Source of the DNA: Planctomycetales bacterium
GTDB taxonomy: Bacteria > Planctomycetota > Planctomycetia > Isosphaerales > Isosphaeraceae
NCBI GenBank assembly: GCA_027449865.1
Contig: DAIDKV010000148.1
Span: forward strand, 1-64,000
Direction of reading: 5' to 3'
DNA: 64,000 bases
Part shown: piece by piece, positions 50,165 to 60,478 of the stretch
Numbering within the stretch: the stretch's first letter is position 1
Layout of the letters: each line of letters starts with the position of its first letter
Notes under the pieces: model-generated
Told to the model about the DNA's origin: nothing
The model's input: only the letters and a program-made list of their open reading frames with translations
Databases searched by the model: none
Translations under genes and position numbers: made by a program

Positions 50165-51157
50165 TTAGTCGGAGAGGCGGAGGAGTACCTTGCCGTGTCG
50201 GGCGACGGTGTCGGCGTGTCGGGCGGCCTCGGTGATCTCGTCGAGCGGGTAGACGCGGCCGATCTCGGAGGTGAGAACCTTCTTCCGCATCATCGCCGTG
50301 ATTTCACCGAAGAGTCGGAGCGCGGCGGGTATGGAGAGTTGCCTCATGTAGTGGCCGAGCCAGAAGCCCTGGACCCGGCGGTCGCCGGCGATCATCAGGC
50401 GCGACTCGATCTGGAGGGGTTGCTCGGAGAGCGAGCCGAAGACGATCAGCCGGCCCTCGGGGGCCAGCGAGCGGAACAGGGCGGTGCCCGTCTCGCCGCC
50501 AACCGGGTCGATCGCGGATCGAACGCCCTCGGACCCGACGATCTTGCGGACCTGGTCCTCGATCGGACCGTCCTCGGCGCAGATCACGGCGTCGGCGCCG
50601 AGGGCCTTCAACTCGTCAACGGCCTCGCGACGCCGGACGACATTGAGCGTTTTGAAGCCATCGTGGCGGCCGAGGCGGATCATCATCCGGCCGAGGGTCG
50701 AGCCGGCCGCCGACTGGAGCAGCCATTCCCCCTTCCGCACCTTCAAAACGTGCCTCGCCATCGCAAGCACGGTCGCAGGATTGACAAAATAGGCCGCCGC
50801 CTGGTCATCCGGGATGTCGGAAGGAACCGGCCGAGCCTGACGCGCGGGGATCACCGCGTATTCCGCCCAGTTGCCCCCCGTGTTGTTGATCACCGTGACA
50901 CGCTTGCCCAACACCCACCGCCCGAGAATCCCCGGGCCAGCCTCATCGACCACGCCCACGCCCTCGAATCCAGGCGTGGCCGGGAGCGTCGGCAAAACCC
51001 CATACCGACCCCGGACCACCAGCAAATCCGAGGGATTCACCGGACTCAGTATCATCCGAACCCGCACCTGTCCCGGACCCGGACGTGGCTCGGCCACATC
51101 GCGCACGCCCAGCACCTCGGTCGGCTCCCCAAATCTCTCGAAGACGGCAGCTCGCAT
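50165..51157 (-). CDS. MDR family zinc-type oxidoreductase (quinone/enoyl reductase-like)
   Basis: NPSDLLVVRGRYG, LPATPGFEGVGVV, LQSAAGSTLGRMMIRLG. Confidence 0.9.
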   Translation of the reverse strand: MRAAVFERFGEPTEVLGVRDVAEPRPGPGQVRVRMILSPVNPSDLLVVRGRYGVLPTLPATPGFEGVGVVDEAGPGILGRWVLGKRVTVINNTGGNWAEYAVIPARQARPVPSDIPDDQAAAYFVNPATVLAMARHVLKVRKGEWLLQSAAGSTLGRMMIRLGRHDGFKTLNVVRRREAVDELKALGADAVICAEDGPIEDQVRKIVGSEGVRSAIDPVGGETGTALFRSLAPEGRLIVFGSLSEQPLQIESRLMIAGDRRVQGFWLGHYMRQLSIPAALRLFGEITAMMRKKVLTSEIGRVYPLDEITEAARHADTVARHGKVLLRLSD

Positions 51158-51345
51158 TTCCGTTTTCCGTTTCCAGTAGTCGGGAGCCAGTGAGCGGAGA
51201 CTATAGTGGAGCGCGGGCCGCGGTTCAAGTACCTGAGACTTTCGGCGACCTTCAGCGATCGGTTATTCTCCTTTTCTCAACCGCTGAACGATCCAGAATC
51301 CGCCGATGACCAGGACAACCGGAAACTCAATACCTGTATTAAAAT

Positions 51346-52203
51346 ATGTTAATTACTACTGGCTGGCTCGAAAAACATCTGAGCGACCCGACCATCCGGG
51401 TTGTGGACATGCGGGGCTATGTCGTGACCCGGCCGATCGCGCCGGGGGTCGAGCAGGCCGATTATCGGGGGGCGCCCGAGGAATACCTCGCCGGCCACAT
51501 CCCCGGAGCGGTCTACATCGACTGGACCCGCGACATTGTCGACCCGGAGGATCCGGTGCCAGCGCAGATCGCTCCGCCGGATCGGTTCGCCGAGGCCATG
51601 GCCTCGCGCGGGATCGGGGACGAGACCCACGTGATCGCCGTCGACCACGCCGGCGGGCAGTTCGCGACCCGGCTCTGGTGGGCTCTCGATTATTACGGAC
51701 ACGCGAAGGTCAGCGTCCTCGACGGCGGATGGAACCGCTGGCGCGACGAGGAACGGCCGGTCGAGGAGGGTGAGGTGCTCGTCGAGCGTGCCACGTTCAC
51801 GCCCCGTCCTCGGCCCGAGCGCCGGATCACCGCCGAGGCCCTTGCCGCCCGACTCGGTGAGGCTGGCACCGCCTTTCAGCTTGTCGATGCCCGCGATCCC
51901 GGCCAGTACACCGGCGCCCGACGTCGAGGCGACCGCGGCGGCCACATCCCCGGCGCGGTGAATGTCCCCCGCGAGGTCTTCTTCGCCGAGGGCGGCGGAT
52001 TCCTCCCGCTCGACGAGATCCGACGCCGGATCGAGCAGCAGGGGATCCGTCCCGATCGACCGACCGTCGCCTATTGCAACGGCGGCGTCGCCGCCACGGT
52101 CGTCCTCTTCAACCTGGCGCGGCTCGGGCACGATCGGCTCACGAACTACGACGGTTCGTGGAACGAGTGGGGCAACCGCGCCGACCTGCCGGTCGAGACC
52201 TGA
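51346..52203 (+). CDS. Two-domain rhodanese-type sulfurtransferase
   Basis: GHIPGAVYIDW, second domain GHIPGAVNVP and active site YCNGGVAATVVLFNL. Confidence 0.93.
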   Translation: MLITTGWLEKHLSDPTIRVVDMRGYVVTRPIAPGVEQADYRGAPEEYLAGHIPGAVYIDWTRDIVDPEDPVPAQIAPPDRFAEAMASRGIGDETHVIAVDHAGGQFATRLWWALDYYGHAKVSVLDGGWNRWRDEERPVEEGEVLVERATFTPRPRPERRITAEALAARLGEAGTAFQLVDARDPGQYTGARRRGDRGGHIPGAVNVPREVFFAEGGGFLPLDEIRRRIEQQGIRPDRPTVAYCNGGVAATVVLFNLARLGHDRLTNYDGSWNEWGNRADLPVET

Positions 52204-52360
52204 TCCCGCCATTCCCATTTTCACGCTCTCGAAGGAAAGTCTGAGAGCGACGTCCGAAATATTCACGTTTGCGTATCGAAGATACGGACGAGCAGAGACG
52301 GTCCGTCCCTGGAACGCCCCACACCGAAAGCCCGCGGCCGACGCCGCCCGGAGGCCTCGC

Positions 52361-53140
52361 TTGATCGTCGTCCAGGATTACCACAAGGTCTATCGCGAGA
52401 CCGTCGCCGTTGACGGGCTCAGTTTTGAGGTCGCGCCCGGGTCGATCCTCGGGCTGCTCGGGCCGAACGGGGCGGGGAAAACCACCACGCTCCGGGCCCT
52501 CGCCGGTATTCTCCGTCCGACCCGCGGCCGGTTGTTCGTCGCCGGGCATGATGTCGTCGCCGATCCCGTCGCGGCGAAGCGCGAACTCGCCTACATCCCC
52601 GACGACCCGAAGCTCTTCGACGCGCTGACCGTCTGGGAGCATTTGCAGTTCATCGCCTCGGCCTATCGCGTGGACGACTACCGCGAGAAGGGCGAGGAGC
52701 TGCTCCGTCGTTTCGACCTGACGGAGAAGCGCGAGTCGATGGCTCAGGAGCTTTCCCGAGGGATGCGGCAGAAGGTCGCCATCTGCTGTGCCTATCTGCA
52801 CGAGCCCCGCGCGATCCTGTTCGACGAGCCGCTGACCGGTCTCGATCCCTACGCCATCCGTACGCTCAAGGAGTCGATCATCGAGCGGGCGGCGGCGGGA
52901 GCGGCGGTCGTGGTCAGCTCGCATCTCCTTTCGCTGGTCGAGGATCTTTGCACTCATCTCCTGATCCTCAATCGGGGCCGCTGCCTGTTTCAAGGGACAC
53001 TCGACGACGCCCGGGCCCAGTACGCCGGACTTCAGGGAAGTGCTTCGCTCGAAGAGGTCTTCTTCCGGGCCACGGGTCCGGTTCGGTCGCCCGGACCAGC
53101 CCCGGTTGCGAGCGGGCCTGTCGATCAGCCGGCTCCTTGA
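52361..53140 (+). CDS. ABC transporter ATP-binding protein
   Basis: Walker A GPNGAGKTTTLRAL, signature LSRGMRQKVAI, Walker B RAILFDEPLTGLDP; likely TTG start with GGAGG upstream. Confidence 0.92.
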   Translation: MIVVQDYHKVYRETVAVDGLSFEVAPGSILGLLGPNGAGKTTTLRALAGILRPTRGRLFVAGHDVVADPVAAKRELAYIPDDPKLFDALTVWEHLQFIASAYRVDDYREKGEELLRRFDLTEKRESMAQELSRGMRQKVAICCAYLHEPRAILFDEPLTGLDPYAIRTLKESIIERAAAGAAVVVSSHLLSLVEDLCTHLLILNRGRCLFQGTLDDARAQYAGLQGSASLEEVFFRATGPVRSPGPAPVASGPVDQPAP

Positions 53141-53152
53141 GGAGATGACCCA

Positions 53153-54811
53153 ATGGACCGCTCGCTCTTCCTGCTGATTCAGTTGAAGTATCGCTCGTTC
53201 GTCCGTCGGACGTACCGCGGCGTTCGGTCCTGGCGCGGGGCGATCTTGCTCCTGTTCACACTTGGATTCTTCGCCGCAACGCTCGGACCGCAGTTATTCC
53301 TCGTCGTCACCATGGGCAATCGGCCCGAATTACAACGGGTCGTCGGCTTCGTGGAGCCAATGGCTCCGATTTATCTGTTCGCCTTCACAATGGTTTTTGT
53401 GTTCACGTCTGCTGGCGATACGACCGTTGCGTTCACCCCCTCGGAGGTCGACTTCCTGTTCGCCGGGCCGTTCACCCGCCGCGAACTGATGCTCTACAAG
53501 CTGAGCAAGACCGGGCTGGGGCTTTTATCGGTCTCGGCCTTTGTCACGGCAATGGCGTTGATCAACCTCCGGTGGTGGCTGGCCGGGTTCATCGGGATCG
53601 CGCTGACGCTCGCCATGGTGCAGCTCGTCGGGATGATCGTCTCACTCGGAGGCCAGATTCTCGGCGAGGTCGCCTTTTCGCGGACCCGGAAGTTGGCGCT
53701 GGCCGTCCTGCTGATACTCGGAGTGCTCGCGGCGTCGCAGGTCGCCGGACGATTGCAGGCGGAAGGTGCCGCGAAGCTGATGGCCGTGATTCGGGAATCG
53801 CCGGCCCTCCGTATTCTGGTAGCACCGTTCGAGGTCTTCACCAAAACGGCGCTCGCCGGTCGGCTCTTTCCCGACCTGATCGGCTGGGGCACGGCGGCGT
53901 TCGTGATCGACGCGGCGCTCGTCGCCATCTTGCTCCGGCTGGACCGCGATTACCTGGAGACCACGGCCGCGATTAGCCAGCGGGTTTACGAGCGAGTCCA
54001 GCGAATGAAGCAAGGGGGCGGGTTCGCGATGCCGGTCGGCAAGTCGGCCGCCCGGGTCCGCGTGGCCGGTTTGCCCTGGTTGGGAGGCTTCGGGCCGATC
54101 GCCTGGCGACAGTTGCTGATCGCCCTGCGCACGTCGCGCGGGGTGCTGATCTCCTCGGTGATCGTCATCGTGATGATTGGCGGGAGCTTCATGTTCTCCA
54201 ATGGACCGGCTCCAGGCGGGCCAAGAGAGTCGGCCATGCCCTGGATCGGCCTCGGGATGGTCTTCTACCTGACGTTCCTGTTCTCGATGCAACTTCCGTG
54301 GGCGTTCCGCGGCGACCTCGACCACATCGAGACACTCAAGACGCTCCCGATCCGCCCGGTTGCGATCGCCGCCGGCCAGCTTGCAGGCGGGGCCTTGATC
54401 CTCTGTGGAATTCAGGTCGCGGCACTGGCCTTGGTGGGGGCCTTCGCGCCCTCGGGCTGGCCGATCCTGGCGACAGCCTCGGCATTCTGCGTGCCCTTCG
54501 ATTTCATGATCCTGGCGCTCAACAATCTGCTCTTCCTGCTCTACCCCGTTCGGATGGCCGCGGGGACGACCTTCGATTTTCAGATGTTTGGCCGGATGAT
54601 GCTCTCGTTCGCACTACTCTTCGTGACGCTCATCCCGGCGCTCGGTATTCCGGCCGGGATCGGGGGCCTCGCGTACCTGGTCTCGGGCTACTCGATCACG
54701 GCCTTCTCCGTGACAACCTGGCTGGTGCTGGCGGTGGAACTCGTCCCGCTGGTGCTGGCCCTGGCCTGGGCGTTCTGGCGGTTTGATGTCAGCACGCAGA
54801 CACCGGCCTGA
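53153..54811 (+). CDS. ABC exporter permease
   Basis: 552 aa polytopic membrane protein, start 12 bp after the ATPase stop. Confidence 0.85.
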   Translation: MDRSLFLLIQLKYRSFVRRTYRGVRSWRGAILLLFTLGFFAATLGPQLFLVVTMGNRPELQRVVGFVEPMAPIYLFAFTMVFVFTSAGDTTVAFTPSEVDFLFAGPFTRRELMLYKLSKTGLGLLSVSAFVTAMALINLRWWLAGFIGIALTLAMVQLVGMIVSLGGQILGEVAFSRTRKLALAVLLILGVLAASQVAGRLQAEGAAKLMAVIRESPALRILVAPFEVFTKTALAGRLFPDLIGWGTAAFVIDAALVAILLRLDRDYLETTAAISQRVYERVQRMKQGGGFAMPVGKSAARVRVAGLPWLGGFGPIAWRQLLIALRTSRGVLISSVIVIVMIGGSFMFSNGPAPGGPRESAMPWIGLGMVFYLTFLFSMQLPWAFRGDLDHIETLKTLPIRPVAIAAGQLAGGALILCGIQVAALALVGAFAPSGWPILATASAFCVPFDFMILALNNLLFLLYPVRMAAGTTFDFQMFGRMMLSFALLFVTLIPALGIPAGIGGLAYLVSGYSITAFSVTTWLVLAVELVPLVLALAWAFWRFDVSTQTPA

Positions 54812-54953
54812 TGGAACGCGAGCCACTTGTCTGGGCTCGAAGACGCGCGTACTGTATTAGGTCGATTCAGGTTCAGTCTGCGCCGGGGACGGCGCGGAAT
54901 CTGGACCACCGCATCTCGCAGGACGGGGCGATCGGTTACCGGAGACTCGCTCG

Positions 54954-55586
54954 ATGACAGAACAAAAACCCAGGGATCCCGGCGGGCTGGGCGGCCAGAG
55001 CCGGCGCGACTTCTTGCGGGGCTCGGGCGTGGCAGCCGCCACGGCCGTGCTGACCGGCCAGGCGGCGGGCGTCCTCGATGAGGCGCAGGCCGCCGAGGAA
55101 TCGACCAAGGTCCTCTCGGGGACCGTTGAAATCACACTGAAGGTCAATGGGCAGGAGCGATCGTGCGAGGTCGAGCCCCGAAGCACGCTGCTCGACACGC
55201 TGCGTAATCGCCTCGACGTCACCGGCCCGAAGCGGGTTTGCGATCGGGGAAGCTGCGGCGCCTGCTCCGCGATCGTCGACGGCGAACTGGTCTACTCATG
55301 CACGACGCTGGCGGTCTCGTGCCAGGGCAAGACGATCGAGACACTGGAAAGCTTCGAGACAGGTGAGGGAAGCGTCCCGCACGCCTTCCACCAGAACGAC
55401 GGACTGATGTGCGGCTACTGCACGCCCGGATTTGTCACCGCCTGCAAGGCGTACCTGGACAAGCACCCGAACGCGACCGAGGAAGAGATCCGCAAGGGGA
55501 TCGACGGCAACATCTGCCGGTGCGGCACCTACGTCGGCGTCCTGGCGGCGGCCAAGGCCGCGGCCCAAGCGAAGAAAGGAGCCTGA
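54954..55586 (+). CDS. [2Fe-2S] subunit of a xanthine/aldehyde oxidoreductase, Tat-exported
   Basis: Tat motif SRRDFLRGSGVAAATAVL; CDRGSCGACSAIVDG; CGYCTPGFV and ICRCGTY. Confidence 0.94.
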   Translation: MTEQKPRDPGGLGGQSRRDFLRGSGVAAATAVLTGQAAGVLDEAQAAEESTKVLSGTVEITLKVNGQERSCEVEPRSTLLDTLRNRLDVTGPKRVCDRGSCGACSAIVDGELVYSCTTLAVSCQGKTIETLESFETGEGSVPHAFHQNDGLMCGYCTPGFVTACKAYLDKHPNATEEEIRKGIDGNICRCGTYVGVLAAAKAAAQAKKGA

Positions 55587-55589
55587 GCC

Positions 55590-57740
55590 ATGGCCGAGTG
55601 GCCCGCATCTCCCAGCGTGATCGGTAAACGGATCCCCCGACTCGACGGCCTCTTGAAGGCGTCGGGAAAGGCAAAGTATCCGTCCGACGTCCACCCGAAG
55701 GGTCTCCTCTTCGGCGCGATGCTCTATAGCCCGCACGCTCACGCGAAGGTCAAGTCGATCGACACGAAGACGGCCGAGAAGCTGCCGGGCGTCAAGGCCG
55801 TCCTCGTGATCGCCGGTCCGGGAACCACCCTCCGCTATCACGGCGACGACATCGCCGCGGTTGCCGCCGAGACCGAGGAACAGGCTCGCGACGCCATCCG
55901 GGCGATCAAGATCGAGTACGATGTCCTCCCGCACGTCGTCACCGAGGCCCAGTCGATGGCCGAGGGGGCGCCCGAGGTCTTCAAGGGCGGGAACGTCAAG
56001 AAGGGCCGGGGCCAGACCAAGGGGAAGCCCGAGGACGCCATGGCCAGCGCCGCGGCGACCATCGAGGCGACGTACACCGTCCCGATGATCACCCACGTCT
56101 GCCTCGAAACCCACGGGCTGACCGTCGGCCTCGAGGGCGAGAAGAAGGCGACCGCCTGGGCGAGTACGCAGAACGTCTACGGAATCGCCGGCGACCTCGC
56201 CCAGGCTCTTGAGCTCGACCGGGGTGATGTGACCGTCTACACCGAGTTCATGGGCGGCGGCTTCGGCTCGAAGTTCAATGCCGATGTCTGGGGAACGACC
56301 GCGGCGAAGCTCTCGAAGATGGCCGGCGGCCGGCCGGTGAAGATGTTCCTCGACCGCGAGCAGGAGCACTGCGCGGCCGGGAATCGCCCGAGCGCCACGG
56401 CCCATATCAAAATGGGCGCCGACCGCGAGGGGAAGATTGTCTCGGTGATCGCCGAGGGCCACTCGACCGGCGGCGTCGGCAACGGCACGAACATGATTCT
56501 GCCGTACGTCTACCGGGGTGTTCCGCATTACTCGGTCGGACAGGCCAACGCCCTGACCAACCGAGGTGGATCCCGCGCCATGCGGGCGCCAAACCATCCG
56601 CAAAGCTGCATCCTGACCGAGGCCGCGGTCGACGATCTGGCCGAAAAACTGGGCATGGACCCGCTCGAGTTCCGGTTGAAGAACCTCGACCCCGGCTCGC
56701 CCATGACCCCGATCTACCAGGCCGAGATCCCCATCGGCGCGGAGCTGATCGGATGGAGAGAGAAGCGCAAGCCGCGCGGGAAGACCGGGACCGGCCCAAT
56801 CCGGACTGGCCTGGGAATGGCGCTTCACACCTGGGGCGGCGGCGGCAATCCCGGCAAGCAGGTCTCCTGCACGATTCATCCGGACGGCTCGGTCGACATC
56901 AAGACCGCCACCCAGGATATCGGCACCGGCGCCCGGACCATCCTCGCGATGATCGCCGCGGAGATTCTGGGCCTTCAGCCCACCGAGATCAATAGCCTGA
57001 TCGGCAACTCGTCGTATCCGCCGGGTCAGCCCTCGGGCGGCTCGACCACGACGCCGACGATGGCCCCGCCCTGCTACGACGCCGTCACCAAGGCACGCGA
57101 CGCCCTTTTCAAGAAGGTGGCCTCCGCGTTCAACAACGCCCGTCCCGAGGACCTCTCGCTCAAGCAAGGGCAACTCTGGGCCGGCGGCGAACCGGTCGCC
57201 TCGTGGAAGGAGGCTTGCCGGAAGCTCGGCACCTCGCCGATCTCCGTCACCGGCGAGTTCGTCGATGGGCTCAGCAGCACCGGCGTCGGCGGCTGCCAGT
57301 TCGCCGAGGTCTCGGTCGACCTGGAAACCGGCGAGGTCAAGGTCAAGAAGATCGTCGCCATCCAGGACTCCGGCCTGATCCTCGACCTGCTCACCTGGGA
57401 AAGCCAGGTCTACGGCGGCGTGATCATGGGCCTCAATTACGGCCTCTTCGAGGAGGTCGTGATGGACCCGACCAGCGGCCGGATGCTCAACCCCGACATG
57501 GAGTGGTACAAGCTCGCCGGCGCCTCGGATATCCCCGAGATCGTCGTTCGGGCCTACTCACCCCCAGACGAAAAGGGCCGGCAGGTGATCGGCGTCGGCG
57601 AACCCCCGACGATCTCCACCGCCGCGGCCATCGGCAACGCCGTCTCCAACGCCATCGGCGTCCGCGTGACCGAGTGGCCCATGTCCCCCCGCAACGTGCT
57701 CAACGCCCTCGCGACGGCCTCCAGAGAAGGGAGAGCGTAA
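55590..57740 (+). CDS. Molybdopterin-binding subunit of a xanthine/aldehyde oxidoreductase
   Basis: GGGFGSKFNADVWGTTAAKLSKM, GGSRAMRAPNHPQSCILTEAAVDDLA, GVGEPPTIST. Confidence 0.94.
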   Translation: MAEWPASPSVIGKRIPRLDGLLKASGKAKYPSDVHPKGLLFGAMLYSPHAHAKVKSIDTKTAEKLPGVKAVLVIAGPGTTLRYHGDDIAAVAAETEEQARDAIRAIKIEYDVLPHVVTEAQSMAEGAPEVFKGGNVKKGRGQTKGKPEDAMASAAATIEATYTVPMITHVCLETHGLTVGLEGEKKATAWASTQNVYGIAGDLAQALELDRGDVTVYTEFMGGGFGSKFNADVWGTTAAKLSKMAGGRPVKMFLDREQEHCAAGNRPSATAHIKMGADREGKIVSVIAEGHSTGGVGNGTNMILPYVYRGVPHYSVGQANALTNRGGSRAMRAPNHPQSCILTEAAVDDLAEKLGMDPLEFRLKNLDPGSPMTPIYQAEIPIGAELIGWREKRKPRGKTGTGPIRTGLGMALHTWGGGGNPGKQVSCTIHPDGSVDIKTATQDIGTGARTILAMIAAEILGLQPTEINSLIGNSSYPPGQPSGGSTTTPTMAPPCYDAVTKARDALFKKVASAFNNARPEDLSLKQGQLWAGGEPVASWKEACRKLGTSPISVTGEFVDGLSSTGVGGCQFAEVSVDLETGEVKVKKIVAIQDSGLILDLLTWESQVYGGVIMGLNYGLFEEVVMDPTSGRMLNPDMEWYKLAGASDIPEIVVRAYSPPDEKGRQVIGVGEPPTISTAAAIGNAVSNAIGVRVTEWPMSPRNVLNALATASREGRA

Positions 57741-57744
57741 CAAG

Positions 57745-58734
57745 ATGAAAGCTTTCGAATACGCCGCTCCGACGACCGTCGACGCGGCCCTGAAGCTCCT
57801 CGGCGGTCCGAACGCCGCGGCGCTCGCGGGCGGGACCGACCTTCTCGGTCGAGCCAAGGACTATGTCACCTCGCCCGACCGTGTGGTCTACGTCAAGGAG
57901 ATCAAGGAACTGGGCGGGATCACCGGCGACGCGAAGTCGGGGATGACCCTCGGCGCCGCGACCCCGCTCTCCGAGATCGTCCACCACTCCGGAATCCGCG
58001 AAGCCTATCCGGCACTCTGGCAGGCGACCTCGGAAATCGGATCGATCCAGATCCGGAACATGAGCACGGTCGGCGGCAACCTCCTCCAGCGCCCGAGATG
58101 CTGGTACTTCCGGGCGGGCTTCGGCCTGCTCGGGATGAAGGACGGCCAGAGCCTCGTCCGGGCCGGCGACAATCGTTATCACGCAATCTTCCAGACCGAT
58201 GGCGACGCTCTCTTCGTCAGCCCCTCGAGTCTGGCGGTCGCCCTGATCGCGCTTGACGCCTCGGCGAAGGTGCGCGGGCCGAAGGGCGAGCGCACCGTCA
58301 AGGTGGAGGAACTCTACCGGGTGCCAAGGCGTGAGGGCGAGAGCGAGCTGACGGTCGAGCCCGGAGAGCTGCTTACGCACGTGATGATCCCGGCCGCCGG
58401 GAAGAACGGTGCGTATGAAGCCCGGCAGAAGCAGGCGCAGGACTGGCCGCTGGTGATGTCGGCCGTGAACCTCACCATGCAGGGCGATACCATCTCGAAG
58501 GCGCGGGTCGTGATCTACGGCGTGGCGCCGATCCCCTGGCGGAGTGAGGCGGCCGAGCGCGTCCTTGTCGGCAAGAAGTTCTCGCCCGAGGTCGCCGCCG
58601 AGGCCGGGACGGCGGCGGTCGAGGCAGCCCGTCCGCTCTCGATGAACGCCTACAAGGTTCCGATGACCCGGACCGTCGTCAAGCGTGCCCTGATCCGGGC
58701 CGTTCAGGGGAAGGGATACTGGGAGGAGGGGTGA
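57745..58734 (+). CDS. FAD-binding subunit of a xanthine/aldehyde oxidoreductase
   Basis: AALAGGTDLLGRAKD, STVGGNLLQRPRCWYFR, CO-dehydrogenase flavoprotein-type C-terminus. Confidence 0.93.
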   Translation: MKAFEYAAPTTVDAALKLLGGPNAAALAGGTDLLGRAKDYVTSPDRVVYVKEIKELGGITGDAKSGMTLGAATPLSEIVHHSGIREAYPALWQATSEIGSIQIRNMSTVGGNLLQRPRCWYFRAGFGLLGMKDGQSLVRAGDNRYHAIFQTDGDALFVSPSSLAVALIALDASAKVRGPKGERTVKVEELYRVPRREGESELTVEPGELLTHVMIPAAGKNGAYEARQKQAQDWPLVMSAVNLTMQGDTISKARVVIYGVAPIPWRSEAAERVLVGKKFSPEVAAEAGTAAVEAARPLSMNAYKVPMTRTVVKRALIRAVQGKGYWEEG

Positions 58735-58749
58735 TTCACCCCACCGCCA

Positions 58750-58968
58750 ATGCCTGAGGAATCGCAGAAACCCACGCCTCGATGCCGGCACCTGCGCTCC
58801 AACGCCCTGTACCTCTTCGATGCCCTCCCCGAGGACGACGAAGGCTATGAGTATGGGTCGTCGGCGTGCTGGTGCCAGCACACCATGAAATCGATCGGGC
58901 CCGACGACGACCTCGTCGGGCTCCAGGAATGCCGGGTCGCGGATCGGACCTGTTACGAACCCCTCTGA
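58750..58968 (+). CDS. Small Cys-rich hypothetical protein
   Basis: 72 aa; MPEESQKPTPRCRHLRSNALYLFDALPEDDEGYEYGSSACWCQHTMKSIGPDDDLVGLQECRVADRTCYEPL. Confidence 0.65.
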   Translation: MPEESQKPTPRCRHLRSNALYLFDALPEDDEGYEYGSSACWCQHTMKSIGPDDDLVGLQECRVADRTCYEPL

Positions 58969-59077
58969 CTTCCTCCGTCCGATCCTGCCCTGTGCCGGGC
59001 CTGGCCCATCGAGAACTGCGAGCGGATCCGGAATCACCCCGCCTTCCGCTCGCCCATCTCGGTGGGCGAAGTCCACC

Positions 59078-60478
59078 CTATCTGTTCCTCGTCCGCGGAG
59101 GGATCAGGTCCGTTCCCTGAATACAGGGTATCGCGGCGTGGACCCCCGGCGTCAACTCGGGTCGGAATGCCTGGGGCCTTTGATGGACCGGCCGGGTTGC
59201 ATGAATGCGCAATCGATGAGGGAGCGTTCGAACATCGCGCCGGCCGTGATGTCGAGGCGTGTTCGGATAGGTGTTCGGCGCGGTGATGTTTGAGGCCACG
59301 AGGTCGGGAATCAAGCTCGATCCGACGGGCGAGCCGAGTCCCGTTGTGATATTCGCCGAGGAAGTGGCGCCCGCCCTCCTGTGGCCCCGATGACGGACGT
59401 AGGCGTGGCTCGTCGGCTGAGGGCCGAAAAGCGAAAGGCCGCCGCTCAGTGGAAGCAGCGGAGGCGTCGCCTGGATCGTGTGGAAATCGGTCGACGGTAA
59501 GCTATAAAGCGCGGGGAGCATTTGGGTCGGACCGTCGAGCGAGCCCTTGCCTTCCAGCGTGCGACCCTGATCCACGATCGCCACAATCGCCGCCCAGGCC
59601 GGCGTCCCGAGGCTCGTCCCGCCGACGATCATCCACGAGCCCGCGCCCGCGTTCGGACCCGCGCTGGGCGGTGTCTCAAACACGTCCACTCCCGTATTGG
59701 GGTCGCCGAGGAAGGCGACATCGGGGGCGCTTCGGAATCCAGTCGACTGAATGCGGTACTGGAATGACGGCTCGGGTTCGTAGAGGCTGTAGCCGCCTCC
59801 GCTGCCCGACCAGGCCGTCTCACCGAGGTAGCTGCCACCGGGCCCGATCGAAAGTGTCGTTCCGCCGACGGCCAGAACTCCGGGCGATGTGGATGGGTAA
59901 CTCGGTCCGGCGGCCGTCCCATTGTCGCCGCTCGCGGCCACGAAGGTGACCCCCTGGTGGCCGAGCGGAGTCTGGAAGTACGAGTCAAAGGCCGTCTGTC
60001 CGATGGTCTCGGGAAAGCCCCAGCTCATCGAGACGACGGAGACCCCGGGCGCATACCGGGCGACATCCACAGCGTGGATCAGGTCGCCGAGGTTCTGCGA
60101 GGCCGCCTCGACCACCAGCAAATGAGCCCCGGGCGCGATCGCGTGGGCCCATTCGACGTCGAGCATTTCCTCGGAGGCCCAGACGTCGCTCGTCCGGGAG
60201 CCGGCAAGGTCATCCACCGTGACCGCGGCGGCCGGAAGTCCGAAGGTCTGGTCGAACGTTTGCAGGTCGGAAACGAGGTTCGGGTCGTGGTAAGCCTCGA
60301 TCAGAGCGATCGTCTGGCCCGAACCATCGGCAATCACCGGCTGGCCGCTCGGCGAGGAGAACGTGATCCCGCCCAGTCCATACGCTTGAACCACGTCGGC
60401 CGGCGCGTATCCCGAGAGCAGACATCGATCGTCGAGCCGCTCGGCGAGCGGACGGAGGGCTCTCCTGGGCTTGCGCAT
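59078..60478 (-). CDS. Sedolisin (S53)-like serine peptidase with LEPR-XLL-like N-terminus
   Basis: LAERLDDRCLLSGY; EEMLDVEWAHAIAPGAHLLVVEA; FVAASGDNG; GGTSLGTPAWAAI. Confidence 0.87.
   Translation of the reverse strand: MRKPRRALRPLAERLDDRCLLSGYAPADVVQAYGLGGITFSSPSGQPVIADGSGQTIALIEAYHDPNLVSDLQTFDQTFGLPAAAVTVDDLAGSRTSDVWASEEMLDVEWAHAIAPGAHLLVVEAASQNLGDLIHAVDVARYAPGVSVVSMSWGFPETIGQTAFDSYFQTPLGHQGVTFVAASGDNGTAAGPSYPSTSPGVLAVGGTTLSIGPGGSYLGETAWSGSGGGYSLYEPEPSFQYRIQSTGFRSAPDVAFLGDPNTGVDVFETPPSAGPNAGAGSWMIVGGTSLGTPAWAAIVAIVDQGRTLEGKGSLDGPTQMLPALYSLPSTDFHTIQATPPLLPLSGGLSLFGPQPTSHAYVRHRGHRRAGATSSANITTGLGSPVGSSLIPDLVASNITAPNTYPNTPRHHGRRDVRTLPHRLRIHATRPVHQRPQAFRPELTPGVHAAIPCIQGTDLIPPRTRNR

Noticed and set aside
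51962-52360. N-terminal extension of the ABC ATPase ORF
   Set aside because: Overlaps the rhodanese gene in another frame; TTG 52361 with an SD sequence fits the ABC domain boundary.
52203-52361. CGCTCTC-N12-GAGAGCG inverted repeat after the rhodanese gene as a novel element
   Set aside because: Short stem with no U-tract, single copy; likely an ordinary weak hairpin.
55296-57173. 625-aa minus-strand ORF opposite the molybdopterin subunit
   Set aside because: Antisense artefact of biased codon usage; the sense strand is a well-defined enzyme family.
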